Below, one piece after another: positions 1 through 11,700 of a stretch of 64,000 nucleotides of DNA. The notes beneath the pieces were generated by a model. That model saw only the letters and a program-made list of their open reading frames with translations, made no database searches and had not been told where the DNA came from. The position numbers and the translations under genes were made by a program. Source of the DNA: Carposina sasakii (Eukaryota; Arthropoda; Insecta; Lepidoptera; Carposinidae); assembly GCA_014607495.2 (NCBI GenBank), contig CP053154.1, forward strand, positions 8,494,001-8,558,000, written 5' to 3'. Numbering within the stretch: the stretch's first letter is position 1; each line of letters begins with the position of its first letter.

Positions 1-2459
1 AAATGATGTTAGTCAAATTAACGCGTAGTTACGTCAGAGCTCATACCTGTAAATTGATCATTGACCAAACGATAACTTAGTCTAGTTATGGGGTCATATC
101 ATATACCTATGTATACTTATATATTTCGGTATATCTTCTTTTCTTTCTTTTTAGTATAACATGAAAGCAATTGTATAATTTCTCTAAAATCTCGCACACA
201 AAATCTTTCTCCTCTAAATAAGCTCTCTGAATGTTTCCGAAACCCGTTTAGTTTGCCTGCAACATATTTATTGCATTCAATAGGAAAAGTATCGGATACC
301 AAGCTAGTACCGAGTCTCAATAGACAAGCCGACTGCACTTTACGACTATATCGATACTCATAAATTTTATAAGTTATAAACACTTTTCTATTTCTTTGTT
401 TCTCACGCATATTACATTACTTATAATCGTAACACGAATTTTATGTGTATTTTCTATAGAAATACAATGTGATCGATCCTGGTTGCCATCTCTGTTATCT
501 CTCTGTTACTCTCCAGTCTTAGTGTTGCTGAGAAAGATAGTAATAGGTAGAACTAAGATAATTCCATTAATTTTATTAAAAGAAAGTCCTCACACTTAGA
601 AACTTTAAATTAAACATGCATGCTGAAGCAATGCTTTCGGTAATAAAGTATAATTCATATCATATCTTCTACACTACTACAATTTTGAATTCTAAGGAAC
701 AACCCATTTAATAGCAAAAAAATAAAGCTTAAATTAAGCCATTTACATACTTAGGACATACCTTTCAATGCTTTTGTCAATAACTTTAAATTATTATGAG
801 CCTAATTAGATTCAAGCCCCGCCCATGATGCAGAAATGCAGACTAAAGTCATTGAAATAAATTGCACATTTTAACGGCTTTGTTTAAAACGAAGAAAGTC
901 GTATTGTTCTGTTCCGGCACCGAGTTATTGCCAATTCACGTTACACTATTATTACTCGCTCGTATATCGGTTTTATGTTGGCCTTAACTAGCTGTACCAA
1001 ATGAGTTTCTTATATTAATCGACTTAGTTTAGAATTTCATACCGCAATAATGATATTGGCATTATTCGCCTAGGTAATATTTAATCTATCAATTATGGCT
1101 CCACTACGAATTTTTATTTTATATTAGCGTATTTCTTGGTTTCACTGCAAGACTTGAGGAAAATAAATCACTTTTGTTCAAATCTTTAACAGCATATTAT
1201 GAAAAAGTTTGAGTGAACAAAACTAACAAACTTTTTGATGTACTCGTACCTAGAGTACCTATACACTAATTTAAAATTAAGTGTGCTTACCAGACATTTG
1301 ATTAACTCACTAGGTAGTATTTATAGTATATATCATATTTCATGAGCTTAATACTATTGGGTGAATGCAAAAGAATTCTACCTACTATCGACAAAAGGAA
1401 TACGTATTCCTTGGAAACGAGTAAGTTAGAGATTCACAGTAAAACGATAGCCTTGCCTTGCAGTATATCTCAGTATATGGGTTAAGGGGTTTACCCGCCA
1501 GAGGGTAAGTAAATTATTTCCTTGACGTACTAAGGGATCTATTGCACGACGACGGTAGAGCTAGGCTGGGTAAATTGATCCGTGGGTTAACGGTTAACTG
1601 ATTTTTAGGTTGCAATTCCTACTTCGCTTACGGACCTAGCAAAGACCTAACTCAATAATAGATAGTACAACTAAATCATACACTTTTGATTTATATCTAT
1701 GACAAAAAGAAAAAGATATTAGTCTAGAAGACTCCCGGACATAGAACGTATTTTAAGAAAATCTGATATAGTAACTTGAGTCAATTCGGTTAGTTCCTCT
1801 ATTGGTACAATTTATTTATAAGAAGTTGAACCATTGTTAAACTATTAAACTGTGGCCACACTAAAGACCTGGATAAGTGGGTGCGCTGTCACAGTATGGC
1901 CTAGTGTAAACCGAACCGACACATCGACTGTCGAGAACCTGACGGACACTATCCTTTAGTGGTCGGTCAGTATTGATTCCAGCGCAAATTCAGCTGAGCT
2001 TAGTGCTTACAGTGCGGTGATATTAACCGCTCCTATAACATTAAACCCGTTACGGGTTAAGAAGATAGATAAGCCACTATTGATACAACATTGTACTACC
2101 AGTAGATATTAATTTAAAAAGAAAAAAAATTGATACATATTTTATGTATTGTAATCTTTAGGTACTTTCGATATGTGAAATATGCATATCGCAGCTTTCA
2201 TATTACTCGTATAGGGGCACAATTCTAAAAATATGATTGTTGGGAAAACATCCTCATTCGTGAGTACCAGTTTAAAAAATAACTTTTATCTACAATAAAA
2301 TCTCTCTTCCATCAACGAGACTATTACATTATTATGTAGTACCATTGTCACTTCCTAAATTGTAGCATCCCATTCATGACCGTTTAACCTATAGGCCCTC
2401 AATAACTGTATCATCAAATCGAGTATGAGCCATATCAAACAGATATAGGCTACATTCAC
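1..2459. other. Non-coding region, nothing recognisable
   Basis: AT-rich DNA with only short chance open frames on either strand (longest 97 codons, 117-410 minus), none showing a known motif or flanked by convincing splice sites. It may be intron or downstream sequence of the minus-strand signal-peptide gene that starts at 8173, since no later exon of that gene was found here. Confidence 0.5.
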
Positions 2460-2462
2460 ACA

Positions 2463-2487
2463 ATAGAATAGAATAGAATAGAATAGA
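2463..2487. repeat. (AATAG)n microsatellite
   Basis: About five tandem copies of AATAG, followed by an A/T-rich stretch. This is a simple repeat without coding potential. Confidence 0.85.
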
Positions 2488-2781
2488 TTTTTATTTGAAA
2501 ATTACACAACACTTTTTTTCTCCATGACGACATATTGAAACCTCTTGATTTAAGCGCTTGTCTGCTTATTCAAACCGGTCTGGCGACTACCCGTCCCTTC
2601 CCAATTTAAGGTGATACATCTAATTATCTAATTCCCAGTCAAATAGTAGTTTCAACAGTTTAGTCAACGAAATAAGGTCTTGTCTGAGCGTGGCCTAACC
2701 GATAAGATCGACGCTGTCAGAACGATTGCTTCGGGCCTCTCGAGTAAAGGACCACACGCTAAGCGTGCGACCGCAACAATG

Positions 2782-2952
2782 GGCGTTTTTCCACTTGACG
2801 ACACGACCACAGATTTTTTTGAAGCAAAAATGTATTAAATAGTATGGCTCATTTTCCCACTAGACGACACGACCAAGACACGGCCCCCATACATACTAGA
2901 TGACGAAAAGCCATGGTTGTGTCGTGACCGTGTCGTCTAATGGAAAAACGCC
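2782..2952. mobile_element. Short MITE with terminal inverted repeats
   Basis: The left end reads GGCGTTTTTCCACTTGACGA and the right end is its imperfect reverse complement (TCGTCTAATGGAAAAACGCC), with the ACGACACG motif repeated inside both arms. Total length is about 171 bp with no coding capacity, which fits a non-autonomous DNA transposon. A clear target-site duplication was not seen, so the superfamily is unassigned. Confidence 0.6.
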
Positions 2953-2959
2953 TAACTGA

Positions 2960-5900
2960 ATAGAGACTGTCGGATCCTAAGAGCAGTTTATGTAGAAAAT
3001 ATTGATGGACTTATGTGGTTGAGAGCACGAAATTCCAAAGTCGTACCTACTCAATCTTATGTTAAATTTGGTGCCATATTGTAATTAACTCTTATTTCTC
3101 GTTATAGACAGTTTATATGCCATAAAAGCTTCCGAAAAAATAATAAAGTTAATTTAAATTTCAAGTCCTTTCATAAAACGTCACGAAAAAGATAAAATGA
3201 TTCGAAACGTAAGGTCTGACTGAGCAAAGTTTATTAACTTCTTCTTTCCACCTTTACTTCGAAGGTACGAACTACGAAACATTGTTCTGGATAAATATTC
3301 TATCAATGTTCTATATTCTGACAAAGGATATTCTTGAACATCCGAGAAAATGATAGTTTTTATCTGTTTACGAAACACCGATTTTGGGTTTAGATAACAA
3401 TAAAGTATCACGAGAGTTTCAGCAAATTTCCTAGCCACCGTTTCGGCTCTGTTTACGTTACTTTGTATATTTCATAGACAGCTATAACAAATCAAAAATT
3501 GTCGATCCAATATAATGAAATACTGTCGATAATAAAACTTTACAAAATCCAAACTTACAGTTTAAAATAAATCGATTAATTCTACAAGCAAGGGCCCACA
3601 CTCGGTGAGATGAGAGAGTCTAATCGTTATAGTGGTGTAATGTATCACGAACACTATAATAAAACTGTCGGGCATCGCTTACGGTTCGATTACACTGGCT
3701 CGTTTATATCTTCATTTAGCCAAGTGGCTGCGAGCTGATTACCTGCGCCGGCGCACGCTGAGCCGGTTCTCCTCCCTCTCCCTACCTCCAACCGCCATCG
3801 ATCGTGCAATCTCATGTTTTTTGCTCCTCTAGCCTGCACGAGGCATGGGATCCTGACTCTGATTATAACCGGACCGAACCTATTAAAAACTTAAATGGAA
3901 ATCTACTCACGCTGTGCTTATTATGATCAATGGTTTTCTTTGTATTTTAAATGATTCTATTCATTTGTAATCATAATCAAAATATTTTATTTATTTACTT
4001 TTTTTATCTAACACAGCATCTAATTTACAGACATTCACATTTGCTACATGGTTATGCAAAGTGGAAAAGGTATTCAAGGCTTTTGTGGCCGAGGTAAGCT
4101 TTGCACAAAAATATTAAAATCGCGGTTTATTTCCCAAAGGGATAGCGATATCATAATATTATACGGTAGACCTTGCAAAAACATGTTCATGCCGCCTTTA
4201 CACCTATGTTAGGGGATTTATGGTATAATCCGAAACGTGGCAGTCGGTAAAGATTAAGCTTTTTAATATGGTGCGCTTTTTATTCAGAGGCGTCACCCGG
4301 GAATGCTTGTTAGTGACTAATGACGGCAAATTGTCGCTGTCTCGCCAACAGACGTCCGAGAAGAATTCAAACGACCATCCCTAGCCTAAAATTAAATATT
4401 TATACAGACATGAAAATGCGCTTAATGCCGGCACTGGAGAGCTCTCGACATCGACATGCAGATCAATTTGGTAAAAAGATCGCACATTTTAGGTAGATAG
4501 AGCTTATGTATTTGATTTATTATGTGCGATTTATATTCTTGTTTTAAATGTATGACCGTAATTAATTGTATTAATATAATGTAGAAATGTTAAGTATTTT
4601 CTCCAATCTTACAAATGCATGACGCAAGATTAGATGTATGTATTCTCAAATTTTACTACACACACAAACTCTAACAAACTGATTAGCTAACTTTACTGGT
4701 TTCTACGAATGACCTAATATAGCTTAGAAAGATATACATTTCTCTAACCCAGTACGTAAATATCATCTTACAAATTTCTAAGAATAGAATCAAAGTAAAC
4801 CAAACCCAGTGGCAGCCAATGTTATTCCAACTACATCGCCCGAAGTGCTATTCTAGGTCTTCCATAAACCCTAGCTGGATAGCATGTCTTACCCGAGCTA
4901 CTATAAGTAACACGGTACCACTGTTAGGTCGACATGCACTAACTTTCCAAATCTCGGACACTTTGTTATCCCCGCTTGTCGTCTTGTTCTTTTTGTTAAC
5001 TTCGCCAAAATTTATGATAAAAAATAACCGAGATTAGGGCAGAGGGTGTAACTTAGCTCTATTTATTTCTTTTTAAAGATTCATTGTCTCCAGTTATACC
5101 TAACTTTTAAATGATTACTTTACTGTTAATTCTATATTTCACATAATATTAGGAATTCTATTAGTAGCATAAATCCTTGTAAAGCTTAGTTTAGAAATGA
5201 ATCATTTTCTGATATTTGTATACATGCATAGATTGTTGGGTATAACAATCTCCTCGGCTTTATTGCGTTACGATATTTTACTAGATTCTGAAAGTCATAG
5301 ATTCAGTTAGCTTAAGAAATACAGAGTAGGTATAATAAAAGATTTACTATTTGCTCTTTCTTTGTAAGATATAAAATGTTCAATTTACGAGGCTATTTTA
5401 CTTCAATTCTAGCTGATAGTCTATTGACTTAATTCCAGATTATAATAGTCTATTGATTTAATTCTAGGATCCATTAGCATATCTATAGTTTTATCTCATT
5501 ATTATTTTTCAGATTAAAAGGTCATATTATTGTCATTTCGTGCTTAAACTCGTTGGGTAGGTGGAAAATGTAGAGTATTGACAAGCATAGAGTCGCGTGC
5601 ATTGTTACCGCGATTTTCCATTTCCTAGAAATACTTCTATTATCCAACATGATATGGAAAATCAAGGTATTATTTATTTACTTACAAGTAATCTTTTTAA
5701 CTAATAAATGAGAATCGAAATGGTACTGTAACTATAGTTCTAAGGTAATACTCTGTACAACATTTTTTTTTTTAAGTTTTACTCGTTAGCGCACAAAAGC
5801 AGTCGAATCAAAATTGCGATTTATTCACGATGGGTTCTAATGAATTAAGAACCGTTGATTAAACCGTTATTTAATACATCAAATGTGTTAAAACACATTT

Positions 5901-6540
5901 TATCATGAATTTATTAATTTTGACAGGCCTTTGAGAATCCGGCGGTTACCTTTTATAATGTTTGCTTATTCACTTCTAACCTTAATATAATATTATGTTT
6001 AACTGTCTAATACAAAACAATAACACTGCGTCTAAAGTCGCTCAAGCGTTTAACGTGACATTTGAAAACAAATGTAAACAAGTATGTAATTAATTAAAAA
6101 TGTTTAAAATAGTTTTGTTATGACACGAATTAGTTAACTTTCTTTATACATCTCATTCCGATCAATTAGTTACGTTCCGAACGTTTTTTTTGGTCCACAA
6201 ATGTCGGAAAATCCCTCGGGAAATTATTGTAATCCAGGCAAAAAAACGACCTTAGACGTTAAGTAAGTAAAGTATACTCGTAGCAGTTTAAATACTGTTT
6301 TATTGTTCAAAGAGGTTGTTTCGAGAGGTTGCCCACGAGTTGGGTCGACCCCGGGGTGGCTGAGACAAGGGTGTCCGTACACAAATAAGTCCAGGCTAAG
6401 CTTATCCGCCAAGTATGTTTTTACGTTGTATTTTAAGTAATAAAAACTAAGATGGATTCAAGATGGTTTCTTATTGTTTTTATTCTGAATAGTGTTACTA
6501 AAATTAAATATTTATGTACGTGATAGGTACATGGTTTTAT
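2960..6540. other. Non-coding region
   Basis: No supported exon. The minus-strand frame at 3181-3438 (85 codons) has no recognisable domain. A small GC-rich patch at about 3725-3850 ends, on the minus strand, in a good donor-like site near 3745, but no matching gene could be built. The rest is AT-rich. Confidence 0.4.
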
Positions 6541-6545
6541 TTCAT

Positions 6546-7340
6546 CTACACTAATATTATAAAGAGGAAAACTTTGTTTGTTTGGTTGTAATGAATAGGC
6601 TCAAAAACTACTGGACCGATTTCAAAAACTCTTTCACCGTTAGAATCCTTATTGGACCTGGATGAACATAGGCTATAAGAATTTCCCGATATTCCCACGG
6701 GAGGGCGACCAACGGGAATTCTATATTTTTTACGAAAACCGCTATACATATGAAGCTGAAATCGGGCATATATGTTCATTGGGGACAGCGAGGGAGGACT
6801 AAAAACGGATTTCCCGAAATTCCCACGGGAAGGGGACAAACGGGAATTCATAGTTTTTACGAAAACCGCTATACATATGAAGCTGAAATCGGGCATATAT
6901 GTTCATTGGGGACAGCGAGGGAGGACTAAAAACGGATTTCCCGAAATTCCCACGGGAAGGGGACAAACGGGAATTCATAGTTTTTACGAAAACCGCTATA
7001 CATATGAAGCTGAAATTGGGCATATATGTTCATTAGGGACTGCGAGGAAACACTAGAACGGATTTCCCGAAATTCCCACGGGAAGGAGACCAACGGGAAT
7101 TATTTATTTTTTACGAAAACGGTTAAACATGTGAATCTGAAGTTGAGCATATATGTTTATTTGGGACCCCGAGGAAGCACTGGGAACGGATTTCCCGAAA
7201 TTCCCACGGGAAGGGGACAAACGTGAATTAATTTTTTACGACAACCGCGATAACATATAGGCTACTTTTTACACTTAACATATAGGCTACTTTTTATTTT
7301 TTCTGTAGTCCACGCGGACGGAGTCGCGGGCGTCCACTAG
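6546..7340 (+). mobile_element. Helitron-like non-autonomous element with internal minisatellite
   Basis: The 3' end carries a GC-rich foldback (GGACG...CGTCC) just before CCACTAG, followed by T. This matches the Helitron 3' signature of a hairpin followed by CTRR inserted before T. The 5' part resembles the repeat that begins with an ATTATAAAGAGG-like block in lepidopteran genomes. The same 3' end recurs at 45602, 46550, 51370 and, inverted, 50037. The interior is a 128-bp tandem repeat, which produces long spurious open frames on both strands. No Rep/helicase gene is present. The exact 5' boundary is uncertain. Confidence 0.6.
6690..7235. repeat. 128-bp tandem repeat, about four copies
   Basis: The blocks starting near 6782, 6910, 7037 and 7164 repeat the same roughly 128-bp sequence (GACAGCGAGGGAGGACTAAA then a stretch containing TTCCCGAAATTCCCACGGGA). 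The central two copies are almost identical, the outer ones diverged. The repeat is open in more than one frame on both strands because its length and composition happen to lack stops; this is not evidence for protein. Confidence 0.85.
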
Positions 7341-8019
7341 TAGTAGATATAGACTCTAAAGCCATGTCGTTGTAAAATTCATTTAAATCATGATTTAAAT
7401 ATAAGTAATATTTGTTTAATTAACATAATCATTATGAGCTTGAAAATCTAACGAATCAATTATTATTACTTTGTCTTTAAATTAGCCAATCTTAATCAGT
7501 TAATTTAATTTACATGTTTTATTTAACAAGAAACCTCAACAATAAGAGTCCATTAGCAAAAAATTAAGTAGTTACCAAAACTAATTGTTTGGAACAATTA
7601 CCTGTACCTACCTAATTTTGTGACTCATACTTGTACATTCACATACAGTTACATTCAAACCGTGTGGGTTACCTACCATTATGTCGGACAATGAACCGAT
7701 ACTTTTAACAAATACCAACAGAATGCATGATAGGTATAAGAAAAAAATACTTTAACGTTTCAGTTAGATTATACGGGTATTATGCAAAATACTATAAGTA
7801 TTTTGTATATTTATATTTAACTAATGTCTTAAATTAAGATGCCTATTCACCTAAATTAAAGTTTCCTAGGTAGTTACAGAGAAATAGGCCCAAAAAGTTT
7901 ACTTCTCATCTAGTAGTTGGTAAACCACCTTATCTTATTATCACCGTACATGACGTGTATTATCACAGTGTTTGCATAATCAGTCATTAACGTAAGTAGG
8001 TATGAAGAACTTGACTCAC
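7341..8019 (-). other. Intron 1 (start) of signal-peptide gene; no other features
   Basis: AT-rich sequence downstream of the donor at 8019-8018 on the minus strand. No exon of the same gene could be recognised between here and the left edge of the window. Confidence 0.4.
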
Positions 8020-8173
8020 CTCGATGATGGCGGACCCTGTGGTGTGACACGGGGCGACAGCACGGCTGCTCCTGGAAGGCGGTCCACGAGTCCGCCAGCG
8101 CGGCCGCCAGCAGCGTCGCCAGCAGCGTCGCCAGCGCGCCCCACACCGCCCCACCGACCCATCCATCGCCCAT
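8020..8173 (-). CDS. First coding exon of unidentified secreted or membrane protein (partial)
   Basis: On the minus strand an ATG at 8173 opens 51 codons and one extra base, ending at a strong donor (CGAG|GTGAGT, 8020/8019). The peptide starts with a classical signal sequence: a short polar head, then a hydrophobic run at about residues 12-27 rich in L and A ending ALA, before DSW. A mature start rich in C, H and R follows (CCRP, RVRHHR). GC content is far above the flanks. The upstream 250-500 bp look like a GC-rich insect promoter and 5' UTR. I do not recognise the family; the remaining exons must lie after a long intron, probably beyond the left edge. ATG 8173 is chosen because it begins the signal peptide; a second overlapping frame from 8193 lacks such features. 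Confidence 0.5.
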
Positions 8174-8720
8174 CCTGACCGGTCTTCACACACTCACGCC
8201 CTCATCGCAGAACAATAGTACAAACAAACGATTCCGGAAAACTTCAACAATGTTTATACTAGGCTCCTGTTCAATTCGAAAGTTCAACGGACTCCGGCGA
8301 TTAATCACTGCGAGCCTGTTATCTCATATCGAGTTATAATCTGTTCGCGAGGGTTTACTTTGACTGATTTATTAGTCGACGAAGAAGTGTAGTCGCGATC
8401 GTCGTAACGTAAAGTCGGCGGGCGACCGGGCGAGCGTGCGCCGCCGGCATCGTACTCACGAATACTGACTGACTGGACTGACTGTCTGTACTGAACAAAC
8501 GAACTCTGGCTGGAGTCGGCTGAACAACGCGATGCGAGTGCTCTCTCGAAGCTCGCTCTGCGCCGGCCTGTAAGCCTTAAAGCCCGACAAGGACGGCAAA
8601 CGGCTCCTTCTCTGAAAGCTCCAAACGAATGAGATACCTTGCCCGCTCCACTCGTTTAAGGAAAAGTTAAAAAGTTTTGATAATTCCGTCGATCCGCTCC
8701 GTCGTATAGGGGACATACTG
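8174..8720 (-). promoter_or_regulatory. Likely promoter and 5' UTR of the signal-peptide gene
   Basis: GC-rich stretch on the minus strand upstream of ATG 8173. It contains repeated initiator-like TCAGT motifs (around 8465-8500) and a donor-like site TATTC|GTGAGTACG at about 8455, so a 5' UTR intron is possible, with no strong acceptor before the ATG. No TATA box is obvious. This is inferred from composition and position only. Confidence 0.35.
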
Positions 8721-11700
8721 TGCGTTGACCCTCGCGACCGTTACGCACATATTGTAACAAAGGGGATGCTCTCTATAAAACGTAGTAAATTTACCTAATT
8801 TATGTTTTCGTTAGGATACGCACGAAAAACTTTTATGTTTGTTGGCACGCGAAAGGAAGTTAGCAGTTTATTTTCTCTTTGTATATGTTTATTAATAAGT
8901 GCCCTAGTGGTATGAGTCACGGCAGTGATGCTCGTAAATTAGGGACGGAATTCTAAACCAGTAATGTGGACATGGATGACACAATCTAGACTAATTTAGT
9001 TAATTTTGATGTAACGGCTGTCGGCGTAATAATTTGTCCATAATTTATAATTAATATTATCGTGGCGCAGATTTTATTTGATGTTTACTAATTAATTGTG
9101 CTGTTATGCTATTATGAATATTATTTAGTATGCAATAAAATAATAGTCCTAATCTTCATTAAATTTTACATCGTCTTGTTCGACTTGACGAAAAGTTTAT
9201 ATAAATTTATAATCTGCCTAAGGCAGTTTAGCTTTACTTCTTCTATCAAAGGGAAATTCACTTCACGACCGGTTTGATCTACAATGCTATTGAACTTAAT
9301 AGCTGAGAGGTAGCGTATTCGATTCTTGGCAGGACGGAATTTTCAACAGTTATCATTCACGTATCTCACGATATTTCGAGGCTGAGCTTATTCCTTTGTT
9401 TTGTATCTATAGTAGAGACACTTTCCTTGTCTCTACTGTAGATACAAAACTAGTTTAAAAGTGGAAAATTATTAGTTAATTCTGTAAATATTGCATTACT
9501 TATTATGTCTTTCTGTAATTTTACAACTAGTCAACTGTGTTGTGTAACTTGTGAAGTACCCACCTAACAAGCAGCCTCTACCTACCCAACTATCGCAAAT
9601 AAAGTGGTCAAACTATTCATTAACAAGTTTACAGACATCTTAATTTCGTTTGAAAGTTAGTTTTAAGTTCGTGATGAAGGGCAGCGCTGTTAACTTAGCG
9701 ACTTGTCCGGGACTCGAACCCTTGACGCCGCCATCATTAACCGAATAATTTAATTACTCCAACGCTTCGCCGAAATCCAATCAATTACGAGCTAGCTTAC
9801 CGATAAACTCAAGTTCAAAACCCTTACTAGTTAAACGTATAACCTAGCATATAACATAGAGAATAACCAAATAAGAGTTTTGGTTAAATTAAATTTTACA
9901 AAAATGCAGAGTCGAAGTCAACTGCATCCGTTTAAAAAAAAAAACGATTTAAACTAAATGAGATGAGGCAGCGGCGCGTTGAAAGGTATGGATGAAAAGT
10001 AGACATTTGTCAAAAAATCTACATCCAATAGAGTAAAGCATAAAAATAAGAGTATCAAAGTAAACAAAACAATACTTTTACGTCTTACCTACTTTCGAAG
10101 TAGATATGGCATTCATAAGATATCAACCGAGATAAGAATCTCAACGCGGCGGCCACTCGGCTCCATTCTCATCGCTTCTTCAAGTTTTTCAATAAAAACT
10201 TCCAACGGCATTCGATTTACATACGATATGGATTCATTTATCCTCCAAAAGCAAAACAGCAAAAAGGTTTTTGGCATCCATTACGTGAGGTCGCGGTCCT
10301 CTTTACTCCTCAAATGGCGCTAGCCACTTAAATTGTTACAGACCAAAATTTCGTGAGAAGTATAAACGTATACATTTATACAATAGAAACACGTTTTGTA
10401 TTTCAAGAAACTCGTATACTTAATATAAAATGCTGCGAAGGTTTTTTGTAAGATGGTTAACTAAATAAATGAGAATTTTATAAGAATTACATTTCTTTTT
10501 TTCTACGATAATTTGCCCTTATACCACTGTTGGGCAAATACCACTGCTCCAGTCCAAGAGTTCACTAGTCTTACCTGCTTCTGCTTGTATATCCCTTGCA
10601 GGCACCTCTCTGGCCGCTCTCTACATGGCGATGTCAGAAAATACACAAAAGTTATATCTTGTAATTACAATATAGTTATGGAATACATCACATGTGTGAG
10701 AAATAGGTATGTATACAGTACTTCATTTCCAGTTCTTCACACATGCACCACAAAATAATAACCAGAAACCTATCGTAAACTTCCTCAGTACAGTACGTCT
10801 TATATTCATGTTATGCGAGTTGTAATAAACAGAAACACTATTCCATCCCGTTGTTACAAGGCTCGCTCGTTTTCGTGCAGCCGAGCTCAATAATTCGAAC
10901 ATAAAGCAAAATAACACGCACACGGTATCGTAAAACGTACGTTATAAAACGAGGATAAAGTATATATTGAATTTAAAGTCGTGCGGTTAATAGATTCAAT
11001 TTGTTTTGAGACGGGCTCGAGCGGCGAAATGGGCATAATGGCGAACTGTAAACACTGCAACAATGATTCTGTCGGTCGCATTCAATGCAACTCTGCCGAA
11101 TTTATTGCGAAAGTCGTGTATTGTGGCGCAAATTCTGTATTAGCTTTGCGGTTTAACACCCTTATTTAAACAAGGTGTAAAGTATAGCTTACAATGTAGA
11201 GATGGAACTAAAATTACCTGTAAGTTGAGAATCAGCAAATGCTTTACCTAATTTAGATCTAAAAGCTGACCTCCAAAATAAAATATGAATAAACTCTATT
11301 TGAACAACGTTAAGGTGGCCTTTACTAACCATAGTTAACTGGAGTACCTATTGCAATACTATTCTTACATTATGCGGTTGTGTAGACTTTATTGAACGAG
11401 TGAATAGAGAATCACAATTATGCAAATGGTATAATATTTTACATCCAATACCCAATTATTATAAATAGGCTTCAATAAAGTTAGTTTGAAATTGATCTCG
11501 CATCTACAGACGTAAGAAGTCGTTACTTCTTTAATAGTTAATCTCTATGCAAAGGTCATCGAACGTCGACTGTACATTGTAACTAACTTGTATCGCAGGT
11601 TTTGTTATAGTTTTGCGTATGCAGAATAATAAACGCACATTTTAAAACTTGCATTACCTACTTGATATTCTACTTTATTATATTGTTACGTAAAAAATGA

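Noticed and set aside
3725..3850. GC-rich exon on the minus strand with donor near 3745
   Set aside because: The short frame has no domain and no partner exon with matching phase.
6546..7226. Overlapping long frames on both strands
   Set aside because: All are readings of the 128-bp tandem repeat; no domain, and frames exist on both strands at once.
8456..8716. 86-codon minus-strand protein
   Set aside because: Lies in the GC-rich 5' UTR/promoter region, ends at a donor-like site and has no recognisable motif.
9690..9770. tRNA gene on the minus strand
   Set aside because: Good B-box but no cloverleaf; A-box region degenerate. Treated as an old tRNA-derived repeat.
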